Positions 63,974 to 64,000 of a DNA stretch of 64,000 bases are shown piece after piece (position 1 is the stretch's first letter; each line of letters starts with the position of its first letter). The notes below the pieces were generated by a model, which was not told where the DNA came from, made no database searches, and saw only the letters and a list, made by a program, of their open reading frames with translations. The position numbers and the translations under genes are program-made. Source of the DNA: Thermodesulfobacteriota bacterium (GTDB lineage Bacteria; Desulfobacterota_D; UBA1144; Nemesobacterales; UBA2774); NCBI GenBank assembly GCA_040754335.1, contig JBFMCV010000004.1, positions 310,001 through 374,000 on the forward strand. The letters are read 5' to 3'.

Positions 63974-64000
63974 ATGAAGAAGCTCGCGCTTCTTCGTCTT
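63974..64000 (+). CDS. Possible start of a gene leaving the window
   Basis: ATG at 63974 opens nine codons reading MKKLALLRL, the look of a signal peptide start, to the window end. No ribosome site precedes it, and the sequence also forms an 8-bp hairpin (GAAGAAGC/GCTTCTTC), so it may be chance. The rest of 63638-64000 holds only the repeats listed and a 6-bp stem (GGGTGA/TCACCC, 63809-63828). Confidence 0.2.

Overview
The window comes from a bacterial chromosome of moderately high GC that uses AGG for arginine and ATA for isoleucine heavily. It carries a diderm (Gram-negative type) gene set: a YfhM-like alpha-2-macroglobulin beside a PBP1C, the mre/mrd/rod elongasome, an aerobic chain of alternative complex III plus a caa3-type oxidase, and lysine and homocysteine biosynthesis. 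I cannot name the species. A deltaproteobacterial or related uncultured lineage (Dadabacteria-like) would fit, but this is weak inference.

Layout. 1-6 kb: the 3' end of a site-2 protease with CBS domains, a copper P-type ATPase with a cupredoxin, a cold-shock protein, thiol peroxidase, a SufT/PaaD-type protein and bioD. 6-13.5 kb: a complete alternative complex III operon (actABCDEF) followed by an overlapping 47-codon membrane ORF. 13.6-25 kb: metabolic and housekeeping genes (MenB-like crotonase, GldC homologue, LLM oxidoreductase, cyclophilin, rnhB, dapA, asd, an RpiB-like isomerase, DUF190/FluC fluoride exporter, methyltransferases, small membrane proteins, GNAT). A compact minus-strand unit near 24.1 kb encodes a 26-residue hydrophobic peptide. 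26-34 kb: alpha-2-macroglobulin and PBP1C. 34-44 kb: P450, TPR membrane protein, CoA-binding protein and metY, patatin, GT-C glycosyltransferase, trxB, ygfZ-like. 44-50 kb: mreBCD-mrdA-rodA. 50-57 kb: SCO1, a caa3-type (A2 family) cytochrome oxidase, and ctaA/ctaB for heme A. 57-61 kb: M3 peptidase, aldo/keto reductase and small unknowns.

The last 2.5 kb is accessory in character. A tRNA-Pro(CGG) is followed by a lone RNB-domain ribonuclease gene, then a 48-bp near-copy of the tRNA 3' half, the footprint of a tRNA-targeted insertion. Beyond it lie an 11-bp inverted repeat, three phased 15-bp palindromes and three AAGGAA-type direct repeats.

Functionally, alternative complex III (quinol:cytochrome c oxidoreductase), the cytochrome c-fused caa3 oxidase, the SCO1 copper chaperone, CtaA/CtaB and the CopA/cupredoxin pair form a copper- and heme-dependent aerobic chain. 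No bc1 complex is seen in the window. Many promoters I can read share a 16-bp spacer between TTGAxx-like and TATAAT-like hexamers.
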